DNA of 64,000 nt from Capillidium heterosporum (Eukaryota > Entomophthoromycota > Entomophthoromycetes > Entomophthorales > Capillidiaceae): positions 1,612,001 to 1,676,000 of the forward strand of contig WBMQ01000001.1 in assembly GCA_016630905.1 (NCBI GenBank), in the 5' to 3' direction. Of this stretch, positions 42,853 through 54,429 are shown piece after piece. Position numbers and translations under genes: made by a program. The notes below the pieces were generated by a model, which was given only the letters and a program-made list of their open reading frames with translations, was not told where the DNA came from and did no database searches. Numbering within the stretch: the first letter of the stretch is position 1; every line of letters begins with the position of its first letter.

Positions 42853-45468
42853 TCAATCGTCATCTACAAATAAAAACTCCTCATCCGATTCTTCAAAATC
42901 TTCATCCTTACATATAGAATTTTCTTTGTGGAATTGCTGGATGATGTCGACGACCTGTTGCCCATACCTCTCAAAAGATGGACGAGTGATCCCATGGATT
43001 TTTTTCAATTCATCTAGAGATTTGGGTTGATGAGTGGCAATTGATACTAACACCGAGTTGGTAAAGACATTCCTAGGAATCAACCGTGAATCAGAACTCA
43101 CTATACTATCCCGTACTTCCATTAGAACTTTGTACAGCTTGGCAATTTCTTCTTGGTCAGCTTTAGGAATAATGTTTGTACTTACAGCATTAGACTTAGG
43201 TTGGATTGGACTTGCCAGGTTTATGTGGTGGCTGCTACTAAAGCTATTGATATGGGAATTGGGTTCTTCTAGTACTTCGTTCGGCGTGGTACAATTCGAA
43301 CTGCTTTCGTACGTTGACATATAGACCTTGGATTGTGATCTTACGAGTGAACTATCAGCTTTTTGGGGTCTAGTGCTTGTTGCCCGTTTTTTAGTTTCCA
43401 CTATCTAATAAAAGTAAAATTAGACTTATGGTTTACAAAACTGGTTACCTCAAACTGAAAATCTATTTCCAACTTCCCGTTCAAAAAATCCTGACTTTGA
43501 TCCCCTAACTTTTAAAGCATTAGCAACAAAAATAAACAAAGCCCGATTACCTCAACGTAGTTGGTAGAATATCCTTCAGTGTTGTTCCTCGTAACTTCTT
43601 TCAGTACTTTCATAAAGACCATCTGGTGCAGAATTTTCTCAATCGAATTCTTGTGCAAGTGAGATGCACATCCATGTTCAGCTAGGTTGGTATAGCCGCG
43701 ATTCTCCATAACTTTGTTCCGAGATCCTTTCAGGATATCTATGGCTTGCAAGATAGTGATACCTCGCTGACTGGGGCTACTGATTAAACTGACAATCTTT
43801 TCACATAGCTCACTGATATCGATGCTGGTAGTACGAGTAGAACCTTGCTTACTGGTGGAAGTGTTTTTAATGCAGTTGTCACAGGTCTGGTTACAGTCAT
43901 TCTGGTCAAAGCTCTCGTCAAAGTAGGCCAGGATCTGCTTACGACGACACTCTACGTTGTTGGTGCAGAACTGCAGCACCTTGTTGATGTTGTCCTTAAG
44001 GCGCTGCTTTTGATCGGAGTTGCCATCGCTCTTACTAATCAAATAGTCGTGTATACCCTTATCCTTATAGTTGAAGAATAGTATGCATGTCGATGGGTTT
44101 CCATCTCGACCAGCCCGACCTGTTTCCTGGTAGTAACTTTCCAAGGAGCTTGGGAAAGAGTGGTGGATTACAAATCGGACATTCGGCTTGTCGATACCCA
44201 TCCCAAAAGCAATGGTAGCTATGATGATCTTGATTTGGTTGTTCAAAAACATTTGCTGTACATGGTGTTTCTCTTCCTTCGTCATGCCACCATGATAAAA
44301 GGCAGTGGATAGGTTGTATGTCTCATTTAAATCTGCACTCAGCTCTTCACATTTAGCTCGGGTTGTGGTGTAGATGATCCCACTACAATTTGGAAACTGA
44401 GTTGATATGATGGAAAAGACCTTATCCACAGCCTCCGATTTGGTACCCTTTGGCTGAACCTCGTAAAACAAATTGGCGCGGTTAAAGCTTTGAGAAAGTA
44501 CGGTGCAATTTCCGATGTTCAAGTTTTGTTGGACGTCGATCTTCACTTTGTTATTGGCGGAGGCGGTCAATGCGATCAATGGAATATCAGGATACTTGAC
44601 TTTCAAGCAACTCAACTCCTTATACTCCGGCCTGAAATCATGGCCCCACTGACTTACGCAGTGGGCTTCATCGATCACGAATCTAGCCAATCGATTCCGC
44701 CTGTAGAGCTCATCGATAACCCATTGAGCTCTGAAATTATTGATCAACATTTCGGGTGTCACATATACAAGCTTCAACGTAGGTTCGAAACTGCAAAGGT
44801 CTTGAAAGAAGTAGTCCTTTTCCCTTTGGAGGCTCTCTGAGTTGAATGCTAGGACAGGGATATGGAGCGATCTGAGCTTTTCGACTTGATCAGTGACAAG
44901 GGATAGTAGCGGGGATATCACAAAAGTTACACCCCTCGTCTTTCCGGTTTCGATTATAGCAGGCAACTGATAACACAAGCTTTTACCCCCGCCTGTGGGC
45001 ATCAAGACGAATACATCTTCACCGGAAAGCGTGCTGTTTATAGTTGCTAACTGGTTGCAGCGGAACGAATCCAAATGGAAAACCGACTTTAATGAATTCT
45101 TTACATCTTTAGACCATGGATAGATCTCATTAATTCCACCATTGGTGGTGGTTGATCTGTCGTATTCGTTAGAGAATGTAGTGCTAGAGTTGATAGTCGA
45201 AAATTGGCTGTTTTCATCATCAAATAACTATAAAGAGTTAAAACTTTACAAATAAAAACTAAATACTTACGGTATCCAAATAATCCTCATTTAAATCAAT
45301 TCGTTCGATTACTTTGTGAGTACTTGAATTTTCAAAGGAGCTTTCAACTAGCGTCCCATTAGAATGGCTGCTTGAATGTTGAATTAAATTTAGCTGCTCA
45401 CTAGTTGTATCCATAAGCTCCTCTTCGATACTAAGAAGTTGTTGATAGCAATTTTCCCATCTCTTCAT
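42853..45468 (-). CDS. RecQ/Sgs1-BLM-type DNA helicase, copy 2
   Basis: Paralogue of the helicase at 5314-9099, sharing intron positions and close protein identity. From the ATG at 45468 ([20 protein letters not shown]) an acidic exon leads through LFDDENSQFST to [18 protein letters not shown]. The core is intact over about 520 codons: [70 protein letters not shown], the [14 protein letters not shown] zinc region, a winged helix, a short intron, then IVETKKRATS, an HRDC-like domain (about 42950-43170) and an acidic tail ending FVDDD. Upstream, sequence homologous to the N-terminal exons of copy 1 is present (45480-45760) but frame-broken, so this copy may start at the internal Met or be N-terminally truncated. 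The helicase domain looks functional. Confidence 0.88.
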
Positions 45469-46262
45469 AAGCTTTGTCCTTTTGGAATTGTCAACATATT
45501 TGCATCTTAAAAGATTCTCATGAATCTTGTCATTAGTCCTTCTCGCTCCAAAACTAGCGACCTATGCTTCCCTGTATATCGAGAGAGTCCTTTAAAATAA
45601 ATAAAGTACGTATTAAAATAGTACCTGAACGTTCATTTCGGAGGTAGGTCGTTCGTTCGAAAATTTACTGTATAGCATGGGTCGGCAGCTGGAGTTGAAA
45701 CTTGATGAAGTTGGCTTTCTTTTGAGAACAAAAGAAGTTGTAGTTTGTTGTAAAGCTTCTAAAAGATCGATTCAGACACTGTACAAAAAGTAAAATTGAA
45801 TGGATAGCAATCCAATTAGCATCAGTACTTTGCATATAAAAGTTGAGAACTGTTCATTTTTCACTACACAATTCAAATTTAAGCTTTCAATTTCTATCAT
45901 ATACATATGGAACCTTGAACTTTCTACTAATCATTTTTGCTGTAAATAGCACTTTTAATATATACAACTTTTTAATAGCCATGGACTAATCACTCATAGC
46001 ACGACAATATATGAACCAAAACTATACTATAAACTTATATACAAAATAGTGATAGTTAATCATAAAAGCAATTTATAAAATATATATTCAGCCATTTAAT
46101 AAGTAACAAAACTCCTTCATCAACTATATCTAAACCCAGTGAACCTAAAAGACCGATAAAGTATGACATTATATATGATTTAGTTAGAAGGGACGTCATT
46201 ACAATTGATAATCCAAAAACATACGAAAATTAAAGGTACAGTAGACCAACATCAAAACTCTC
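45469..46262. other. Upstream of RecQ copy 2, with broken N-terminal exons; then intergenic
   Basis: At 45480-45625 and 45650-45770 (minus strand) the DNA aligns with two N-terminal exons of RecQ copy 1 (RSLVLERE and a Ser/Thr-rich exon ending in a GTACTATTTTAA donor), but at least one base is missing after the ERE codons and a stop appears. The remainder to 46262 is AT-rich with no gene. Confidence 0.55.
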
Positions 46263-48289
46263 CTAACAAACCGGTACGTTGACAGCAAGACCACCCTGGG
46301 AAGTCTCCTTGTACTTGGACATCATATCCATACCGGTAGCCTTCATAGTTACGATAACCTGATCCAAAGTTACTCGATGGTGTCCGTCTCCGTTGAGAGC
46401 CAACTGGGCGGCAGTGACAGCCTTGACGGCACCTAGGGCGTTGCGTTCGATACAGGGGATCTGAACTAAACCGTCGATAGGGTCACAAGTGAGCCCTAAG
46501 TTGTGCTCCATACCAATCTCAGCTGCATTTTCGATCTGCTGTACCGATCCACCCATGACGGCAGCGAACCCAGCTGCACTCATACTACAGGCTACTCCAA
46601 CTTCACCTATAAATTTCTCAAAGTTAGGCTATTGAAAAAGATGGAAAAAAATTACCTTGGCAACCAACTTCAGCAGCTGATATGGAAGCTCCCTTCTTGA
46701 AGAGCATACCTACTGCTGAGGCCGTCAGCATAAACTCCATGATGTCCCGTTCAGGATCCATGGAGATGAATTCTAAGTAGTATTTGAGAACGGCTGGGAT
46801 AACCCCGGCGGCACCGTTGGTAGGGGCGGTGACGACGCGACCACCAGCTGCGTTTTCTTCGTTGACGGCTATAGCGTAGACCGAGAGGTAATCTAAGGCG
46901 GGTAGAACCATACGTTTAGCTTGGGGGCGGGCCCTATGGGCCAAGGGGTGGTCGGCAATCGAAGGGGAAAGCAACTTGGACGTGGTGTTAGGTTCGATGG
47001 GGGAGCTCGAGCCACTGGTTGGCCTGCTCGATTTAGGAGAGATAGAGTTGACTTCATAGAGACCACGGGTCAGCCTGCGGTAGAGGTTGGGTGCGCGGCG
47101 CTTGACCATCAACCTACCAGGCAGGTAATCCTCCTCACTCAAGCACCCGTTACGAATGGAGTCGTCCATCGTATTCCAGATGGCCATGACGCTATCCTTA
47201 ATCTGCTGTGGTGTACGCCACCTTAACTCGTTCTCGTAAACAACTTGGGCGATCGTCATGTTTTCCCTTTCACAAATTTCCAACAGATGTTGGGCATTGG
47301 TAAAGGGCAGAGTAGCAACAACAGCATCCTGGTCCTTACGTCCTACCGTAGCCTCCTTGGTATCGTAATCCTTGTAGTACATGTTCTCACCGTGGTTCAG
47401 CTGCGTAGCGGCGTTGACAACGAACCCACCTCCCACTGAAAAGTACTCATTGGTGGCGACCATATCCCCGTTCTCATCCATGGCCGTGAATCGCATGCCG
47501 TTAGGGTGTTGAGGTAGTGAGTCAAAGTAGTGAAAGACTAAATCCTTGTCGGGATCGAAAGGGATACGGTGCGAGCCGTTCAAGTTGATGGTCTTGGTAT
47601 CGCGCATGGCTTGTACACGGGGTATTATGGTTGTAGTTTCGACGCTTTCGGGGGATTCGCCTTCGGCACCCATGAGACAGGCATTTGGGGTACCATGTCC
47701 GATACCGGTCAGAGCTAGAGATCCGTAAAGATCAATCCGAAATTTCTTGACCTAACATTATCATAAATATATATAAATCGAAAATTTTACCTTATCCAAG
47801 ACTTTATGAGTTACCAAATCACCTACAAAAATTTTTCCGGCACGCATGGGTCCAACCGTATGACTAAACTTGGCTTTAATAGCTGGATATAGAAGATTCT
47901 AAAGTACCTTGAAGATGGGCCAACTCCTATAGAAAACAGATCGAAAGTGGAAACTACAGCGTGATGGGTATCATCGTTCTACAGAATAATGCCATAAATA
48001 AATGTATAAAGTTATAAAGTACCGGTAGTTCATCGGTAGCAGTTTCCGAGTTGGTACTATTTTCCGGGTTGGGTTGAGTTGCCGACGAAAACTTGTTTAT
48101 TTGCATATGTTGAAAGTTCCTCAGGTTGTACAGCTTTCCATAGTTATCAATGTGCAATTTACATTTGTTGGAAGGTAAGCTGGCTTTCGTTGACAGCAAA
48201 GAACTTGGAACTAAGCCTTTCGAGTAAGTTGAGTACTTTGGGGCTTTGTTCAAGTTTTTGAGTATTGTCGATCGTAGGTAGTTGACCAT
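46263..48289 (-). CDS. Bacterial-type L-serine dehydratase (iron-sulfur), probable mitochondrial
   Basis: L-serine ammonia-lyase converting L-serine to pyruvate and ammonia with a [4Fe-4S] cluster, unlike the PLP enzyme usual in fungi. From ATG 48289 a basic Ser-rich leader ([20 protein letters not shown]) suggests mitochondrial import. The beta domain starts [20 protein letters not shown] and GPMRAGK, followed by [27 protein letters not shown] and [10 protein letters not shown]. The alpha domain has [20 protein letters not shown]. Cluster Cys appear in [20 protein letters not shown] and IPCIERNA. The protein ends NVPVC, keeping the C-terminal Cys that occupies the active site in bacterial one-chain enzymes. 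Five introns are placed by conserved flanks. A Ser/Pro-rich insert ([17 protein letters not shown]) is absent from bacterial forms. Introns exclude bacterial contamination. Confidence 0.87.
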
Positions 48290-50670
48290 CTCTAGCAATA
48301 TACCAAACTATGCAAAATATATATAGGTTAATATATGGAATACGATGCTGAATTAGATAATGGGATAGTTTAGATACTCAACTTACTTTATTATTTAAAT
48401 GTCTAGCAAACAATTTAGAACTGTTGAAGTACTAACTCGATATAGAATTTGAATGCCCTACAAAATAGCTATTGAAGAAAAGTTAATGCCAATTCCTTTA
48501 GTTATAAAACTTTGACAGTACCAAAAAGTTGAGATGGAAAGTATCAATTTCCATAGTCCGACGTATTTATCGTCTCCAGGATATTATCAAGGCAGCTTTT
48601 CTATCACCTGGAATTTCTTATCTACAGGATCCGAAATTGAAAGCATAAATTATTGGTTAGATTTTACATCTGTAAAAGGAAAAGTCAATGCAACTTACTT
48701 TATTTAGATCGATTCAAGGGCATATCTTTTATCAGCAGATCAAAAGTTTGCAAGGAGTGTAGTCTTGTTTACCCTAAATTTAACTTTTGCTGCAATGTGT
48801 AAAGTTCAGCTGACTTATACGACCTCTAATGGTATATTGAGGCAAGGGATGGTGCTTTTAACCTCTATCCTTGATAAAAATTGAGACTTTTTATCTAAAT
48901 ACTGATTATCAGTTGAACTTGGGATCAAGACTTTGGTAATGGCATGTTCGAAATTAACAGAAATTTAAACACATCCCATTTACAAGAAAATTGGTAATAG
49001 TTTCTATAAACTATTCTCCAAATTTTGAACGAATTATTATGTCAGAAAACGATCATCACATACACAAAATTCAGGCTATAATAGATATCAAAAGATCGTT
49101 TGAATTGATTACTATTAATGCAATAGCTACTTCAGTAAGGCATCATCGGATAAAGCTATGTAAAGAAGACACTCAACGATAGTCAAGAAAGTCCTGTAGC
49201 TAACAGAAGCTTACCTTTGACAATATACCTATAAGACAATTCGAATTTCAATATATAAATATTTAACTTGAAATCGTTTGAAGTTTAAGAGTTATAAAAG
49301 TAGCTAATAGACCTTTTGAAAAATACAGCCAAGTGAACCCTAAAATCAAAAGTCCAATCCAAAAACCAGGTTCTTTTTTATCTATATAGATCCTTAGTTG
49401 AGACCCATATCACAAAACCCATTGACCTAGCGACTTCAAGTCTATAGGAAAATAAGATAAATTACATTGACAGGCGCTAGCTAGTCGATCTTGCCAAGTG
49501 CCTGATCACCGACTCAGACTTCCAGTCGAGTAGGCTTGGTCAAAATTAGTGAGTCCTTCGATATGAGACGTGACATGTGTAGTTGTGTTGTGGACCGGTC
49601 AATATAGATGTGACGATTTCTTTATAATCAATAAAAATATTTGAAACACTCAATTCCTGGAAACCCATCGGCTAGAAGTCTAAATATTTAATCAAACTAA
49701 TCCAAACTCTAATCTATGATTTGAGTGAGCCCAAAAAAACCTTAAAACTGATAGAACCACCCTTGTCTTTCTATGCAAAAGCTTCGATATATATATCATA
49801 TCTTGTAAGAAAACTATGACTTGATGGCATGTAAATGGGTTCTTTTCGACGAAAAGGAGAGTCCGTATCCCGGTTGCGGTGGTCCATCACAGCGGTTAGG
49901 ATTCAATTAATTTACAGGACGGCAATCAGGGTATCCGAAATCGAATCTGAACAAAGACTACGTCCATGACAGGAAATCAATCTTAGGCAAGTCAAGTGAA
50001 CTAGTGGCCAATTAGAATAATGAGAAATGGGTGGATAGCAATTTAAAGCGTGGGAAAAAGGTAAGTGAAAGATAAAATATATAACCTCAAAGTACATTAT
50101 CGGATAGTAGTACAAATGTGGATTATCTATGAAAATTTTAAAAATATCCAATATTCAATATACGATTTAGCTGGAAAGCACATTGTCAAGTACAATATAG
50201 ATCTACTTAACGGTATCGGTCTAACGTAGTACCACAGCTCTATTTATAGAAACTATACCTATTTTATCATAGATAAGTTGCAAAGTAAATTTTTTAGAGT
50301 GTGATAAGTACACATTACCACCGTTCCTTTGATGTAGTCCTATACCATTCTCTCGCCTATAGAAATGAGATCCTATCAGAGGGACAGAGGTAATGGCATT
50401 AGTAATCAAATCCGTATTCTCCAAGAAAATTTGGCATTTACATGTTTCAAGTTCAAATAAATGTCGGTTTAGATAGGACATCTATTCATTGGAAAAGCGA
50501 TATCCGACTCGATTTAGGCATTATACAAAATACACTACCACCGATGACGGATACTGCATAAAGTTAGAGGCTCAACAATAGATAGGATATTTGACTACTG
50601 ATAACGCCAACAGATATATAAGCATACTCTGGAGAAAGTTTATCACTACCTTTTCTCAACCTTTCAACAA
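48290..50670. other. Long intergenic region with two GC-richer blocks
   Basis: 2.4 kb without a supported gene. Two blocks stand out from the AT-rich background: 49470-49640 (GACAGGCGCTAGC...AATCAATAAAAAT), which has an LTR-like or transcript-end look, and about 49810-50000, which contains CAGCGGTTAGGATTC and, downstream, AATCGAATCTG, resembling tRNA-type A and B boxes without a foldable tRNA. These may be solo LTR or SINE remnants. Short frames (48991-49182, 49912-50151, 50221-50481) are not convincing. Confidence 0.4.
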
Positions 50671-51790
50671 TATGTCAGCACCTATTACAACCAAGACCTT
50701 GAAGTTAAATTCAGGATATCAAATGCCTGCCATCGGTTTAGGAACTTGTAATAGAGCTGCTTGCTGTTTAAATTGCTAACTTATTTCTTCAAGCTTTAGG
50801 AGAACGTGAAGAGAGCATCCAAGCCATTGTAAATGCTATTGAACTAGGCTACCGCCATATCGATACTGCTTCCTTCTGTAATTGATTTTTAACTACATAT
50901 TTTTGCTAAACTTTATATTTTCCTTAGATAAGAATGAGGATATAGTAGGGGAAGCCATCAAAAGAAGCTCAGTACCTCGAGACCAAATATTCATCAACAG
51001 TAAACTGTGGTGCACCGACTTGTTACCAGAACGGGTACGACCTGCCCTATTACAAAGTTTAAAGAGCTTGAGCGTAGAGTACGTAGATAGCTACCTCATC
51101 CATTGGCCATTTGCCTTCAAATCGCCTCAAACTTCACCTGCCCAGCTTATTGAAGTTGACTTAAATGAAACTTGGAAGGAGTTGGAGGTAAGTTGTTTTG
51201 CATATTTCTTTATTAACCTTTTATTAGAAATTGGTAGAAGAAGGCCTTATACGTTCGATAGGTGTATCTAATTTTAATGTCAAAAAGCTACAGCAGCTTT
51301 TAGACAATTGCAAGATCAAACCTTCCATCAACCAGGTTGAATTACACCCTTACCTAGCTCAGAACACGTTGAAAGAATTCTGTGATAAGCATGGTATTGT
51401 TTTAACTGGATATACGCCCTTAGGTAGATTTAAGGAACCTAGTTTAGCTACTGATGAAGTGGTACGTATTCTATACCTTGCATCATACTAATTGTTTTAA
51501 ATGTAGGTGGTTAGAATAGCGACCAAGTACTCCAAATCGGCTTCCCAAGTCATATTGAGTTGGGCTGTACAGCGTGGTACCTGTGGTAACTTGTTTATCC
51601 AAATATATTCGATGCTAATTATATCTGTAAAGTGATTCCTCGTTCCACCAACAAAACCCGTCAGCTTGATAATTTGTCAATCTTCGAGTTGGAAAAGGAA
51701 GACTTTGATGCCATCAGTGGCTTGGACCGTAATTTACGTCATATCCTCCCTAAGGAAGATTGGGGTGTCAATAACTTCTTTGAAGAATAA
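50671..51790 (+). CDS. Aldo-keto reductase
   Basis: NADPH-dependent AKR with a (beta/alpha)8 barrel. Six exons. Visible blocks: [15 protein letters not shown] at the start, [19 protein letters not shown] (Asp and Tyr of the catalytic tetrad, Tyr codon split by an intron), INSKLWCTD (Lys), [18 protein letters not shown] (His), [36 protein letters not shown], and the cofactor-binding end [16 protein letters not shown], finishing GVNNFFEE. The first intron (about 50750-50814) is uncertain: with the donor ACTT|GTAAT and acceptor TTTAG the expected Trp codon becomes TGA, so a base change, an alternative splice or an error must be considered. All other joins are clean. Substrate cannot be told. Confidence 0.8.
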
Positions 51791-52379
51791 AGGTTTAGTT
51801 TACATGGAATGATAGTAAGTGGTATTAGGTTGTAAGTGTTTTCATTTCTTTTTAAAGTTGCTTTGGGCTTTGATATTTTGTTTGAATTAGTTGGTATCTC
51901 GATTTTGATGATAATAGGATATATAAAAATGAAAGTTTAGTTAGATGTAGTGTTTTAATTTAAAAGTGTATACTATCAATAGAATGCTATTGCTGAATAA
52001 TCTTTTCTGCAAATGAGTAAAGTATAAAGTTACAATTAAACTTCAAAGTCTAAAAGCTTATAGAAGCTCTTTTGGATTGGATCCCAACATATGCTTTCTT
52101 TATAGTGCCTTTATTTTAGCTTATACGATGGTAATATATCTAAAAATCCGAATTTTAAATTACACTTTATAAACCATAATAAAAATATATATATATATAT
52201 ATGCATTATTGAAGTATTATTTATTAGATGAATTGTAAGAAATAGGTCGAAAATTTAAATAAAAACCCATTATCTTTTTACTTATCAGGTAGTTTAAATT
52301 TATTCTACAATGGAAATCCTTCATAGCCCTAAATAGCTTGAATAAATACTTACATCCCAAAAACATGTACTTTATATAA
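51791..52379. other. Convergent intergenic with short AT microsatellite
   Basis: 3' ends of the reductase and F-box genes. An (AT)n run lies at about 52184-52202. Nothing else seen. Confidence 0.5.
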
Positions 52380-53678
52380 TCATTTACTTCCAACTTCATC
52401 ATATCCTGATCGATCCTTTAACCAACCTACGAACTCTAAAGGAAAGTTGGGCAGCTCCAAGACCTTCAGTTTCATCAATTGAACTCCCTCCAAATTGAAA
52501 TTCAAGTATTCCATATAATCGAAACCAATGTTGATAGTCAGCTCTTTGTTGAAGGAAGTTAACTTCAAAACTCGAATGTTGGGTATGGACCTAGCTATCC
52601 AGTTCAAAAAGTTGATGCTGAGGTTGGATACTTGAGATATGGAAATGTATTCGAGGTTGAGGTTGGTATGTATGTTTAAAAAGTTGAGATCAGATAGGTG
52701 GACTTTGCTTAGATTTAGAATTTTCAAGTTGGGTAGCGAGTTGAAGATGTGGAAGTTGAGCTTGATGTTACCATCAAACTTTTGCTGAATTACTAGCTTT
52801 GTCAGGTTGGTTAGTGGTGGAAGGCTTACAATGGGCTCAATAGGTATTAGATACAGAGTTTTTAGATTGGCAAAGCTAAAGTCGATACTGTTGATATCGA
52901 AGTTGATGGTGAAGATGTGGATTGTCAAAGTAGTCAAGTTTGGTAGCAAACCCTTGGCTTCAAAAAATTGGAGGTACAAGTTGCTGGGCTCGATATATAA
53001 AGTTAACTTTTTCAAATGTATCATCGGTTTCATTAAGCTGTTTTCGAAATCAACACTTGAACTAGGATGTAAAGTTGACCGTAAAGTGTTGTTGAATTGG
53101 ACACTAAGTTCTCGAAGGTAGGTAAAGTTCTTAAAGAGGTTGGGGATCAAATTGATGGCATCACAACTCAATTCCAGCTTTCTGATATGGTTTTGATGGA
53201 TTTTGTCAAAGATCTGTAAGTTGGTTAGACCTTTTATTTGAAGTTTTAGGACTTTAATTTTGGTTAAAGTTGGGATGAGAATTGTTGACAGTTCGACGAT
53301 AGGAAAGTGTAATTTGAGATGCAGGGTACGTAGTTGAGTTGATAGATGATTGATAATTTCAACTTCTGCCAACTCCTCCGGTTTGAATACCTGCACTTGT
53401 AGACTTTTCAAGTTGGGAAATGAGATACTGAAATGTCGATTTTCGTTGAAGTTAAACTCTAAAATGTAATGGCGGTACTTTAGTAGTACTTTTGAGAAAT
53501 TGTCTGACGAGTTACACTTTGTGGATAAGTTTAAAAGCTTGGGTAGGGAGGCGAAGATGTAATAGCGAGTAACAGCTTCCAAAATACTGTTGAGTTTTCG
53601 TAGCTGAACTTGTTGCTTGATGTCGATAAATTGGAAGATGTTGTGAAGGAGTAGGTTGGGTAAATCTACTAAAGACAT
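52380..53678 (-). CDS. F-box and leucine-rich-repeat protein
   Basis: 432 codons, single exon, ATG at 53678. The N-terminal F-box is DLPNLLLHNIFQFIDIKQQV then QLRKLNSILEAVTRYYIF, giving Skp1 binding and so membership of an SCF ubiquitin ligase. The remaining 370 residues are leucine-rich repeats of irregular length with the LxxLxLxxxxL pattern: FPNLKSLQVQVF, LTKIKVLKLQI, LKKLTLYIE, LTTLTIHIF, LKTLYLIPI, LKILNLSKVHL, IRVLKLTSF, MKLKVLELPNF. These would bind the substrate. The absence of introns contrasts with most genes here. LRR F-box proteins vary rapidly, so the target cannot be inferred. Confidence 0.8.
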   Translation of the reverse strand: MSLVDLPNLLLHNIFQFIDIKQQVQLRKLNSILEAVTRYYIFASLPKLLNLSTKCNSSDNFSKVLLKYRHYILEFNFNENRHFSISFPNLKSLQVQVFKPEELAEVEIINHLSTQLRTLHLKLHFPIVELSTILIPTLTKIKVLKLQIKGLTNLQIFDKIHQNHIRKLELSCDAINLIPNLFKNFTYLRELSVQFNNTLRSTLHPSSSVDFENSLMKPMIHLKKLTLYIEPSNLYLQFFEAKGLLPNLTTLTIHIFTINFDINSIDFSFANLKTLYLIPIEPIVSLPPLTNLTKLVIQQKFDGNIKLNFHIFNSLPNLKILNLSKVHLSDLNFLNIHTNLNLEYISISQVSNLSINFLNWIARSIPNIRVLKLTSFNKELTINIGFDYMEYLNFNLEGVQLMKLKVLELPNFPLEFVGWLKDRSGYDEVGSK

Positions 53679-54429
53679 AGTTACTCAATTTCTTGTAGTA
53701 ATGCTGTTATGGAATGAAAGATAGAGGGAAGTATAAAAGGTTTGTTTATATAGGGTGGTATTGATAACGAGGCTAATTACTTTTCCAGTATATGTATCAG
53801 CCATGTGCATAATATTTATAAATTATATTCCCCACGTCTAGATAATTAAAAAAAGTGTATAGAATGTGGTGTTGAAAGAAAGTATACTTAACTGGTCCAT
53901 TTTAATTGTTAATTTCAGCTTTGAAATTTATGATTTAAAGATACTATATAAAATGGAACGGAAATAATGCACTGTCCCTTCATTTGGCTCATACGTTTTC
54001 AAAAGATGGCACCTCAAATTCCAGATTTACTGCCTTGTAACTAAACTTTTGATCAGAGATGTGGTGCACTTTATTTGGAACTTTGAGTACCTTTTAAAAA
54101 GACTAAGCATTAAATCTGTATACACTCTCATTATATTCTATTTGATCAACCTCCATCTTAGACCATATGCTTATAAAGTAGGTGTATATAGATGGAATTA
54201 TGTGCAGTAAAGTTTAGTATTTCAATAAAATATGGTATACAAACCATTTACAAATATCGATTAAGTAGTAAGCTAGTTATTTTCAGCTGCCAATTTCTAT
54301 TATATTCAATATATGTGGATTTTTACATATCATTTAATAATAGTTTATAAGAAAGCTATTAACTAACTTAAATGTAGCAAAAAAATCAACTTAATACGTA
54401 TTTATATACTTAATCGAAACTTTACATCT
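53679..54429. other. Intergenic, AT-rich
   Basis: Promoter of the F-box gene and 3' flank of the TUG-type gene; no further feature. Confidence 0.5.
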
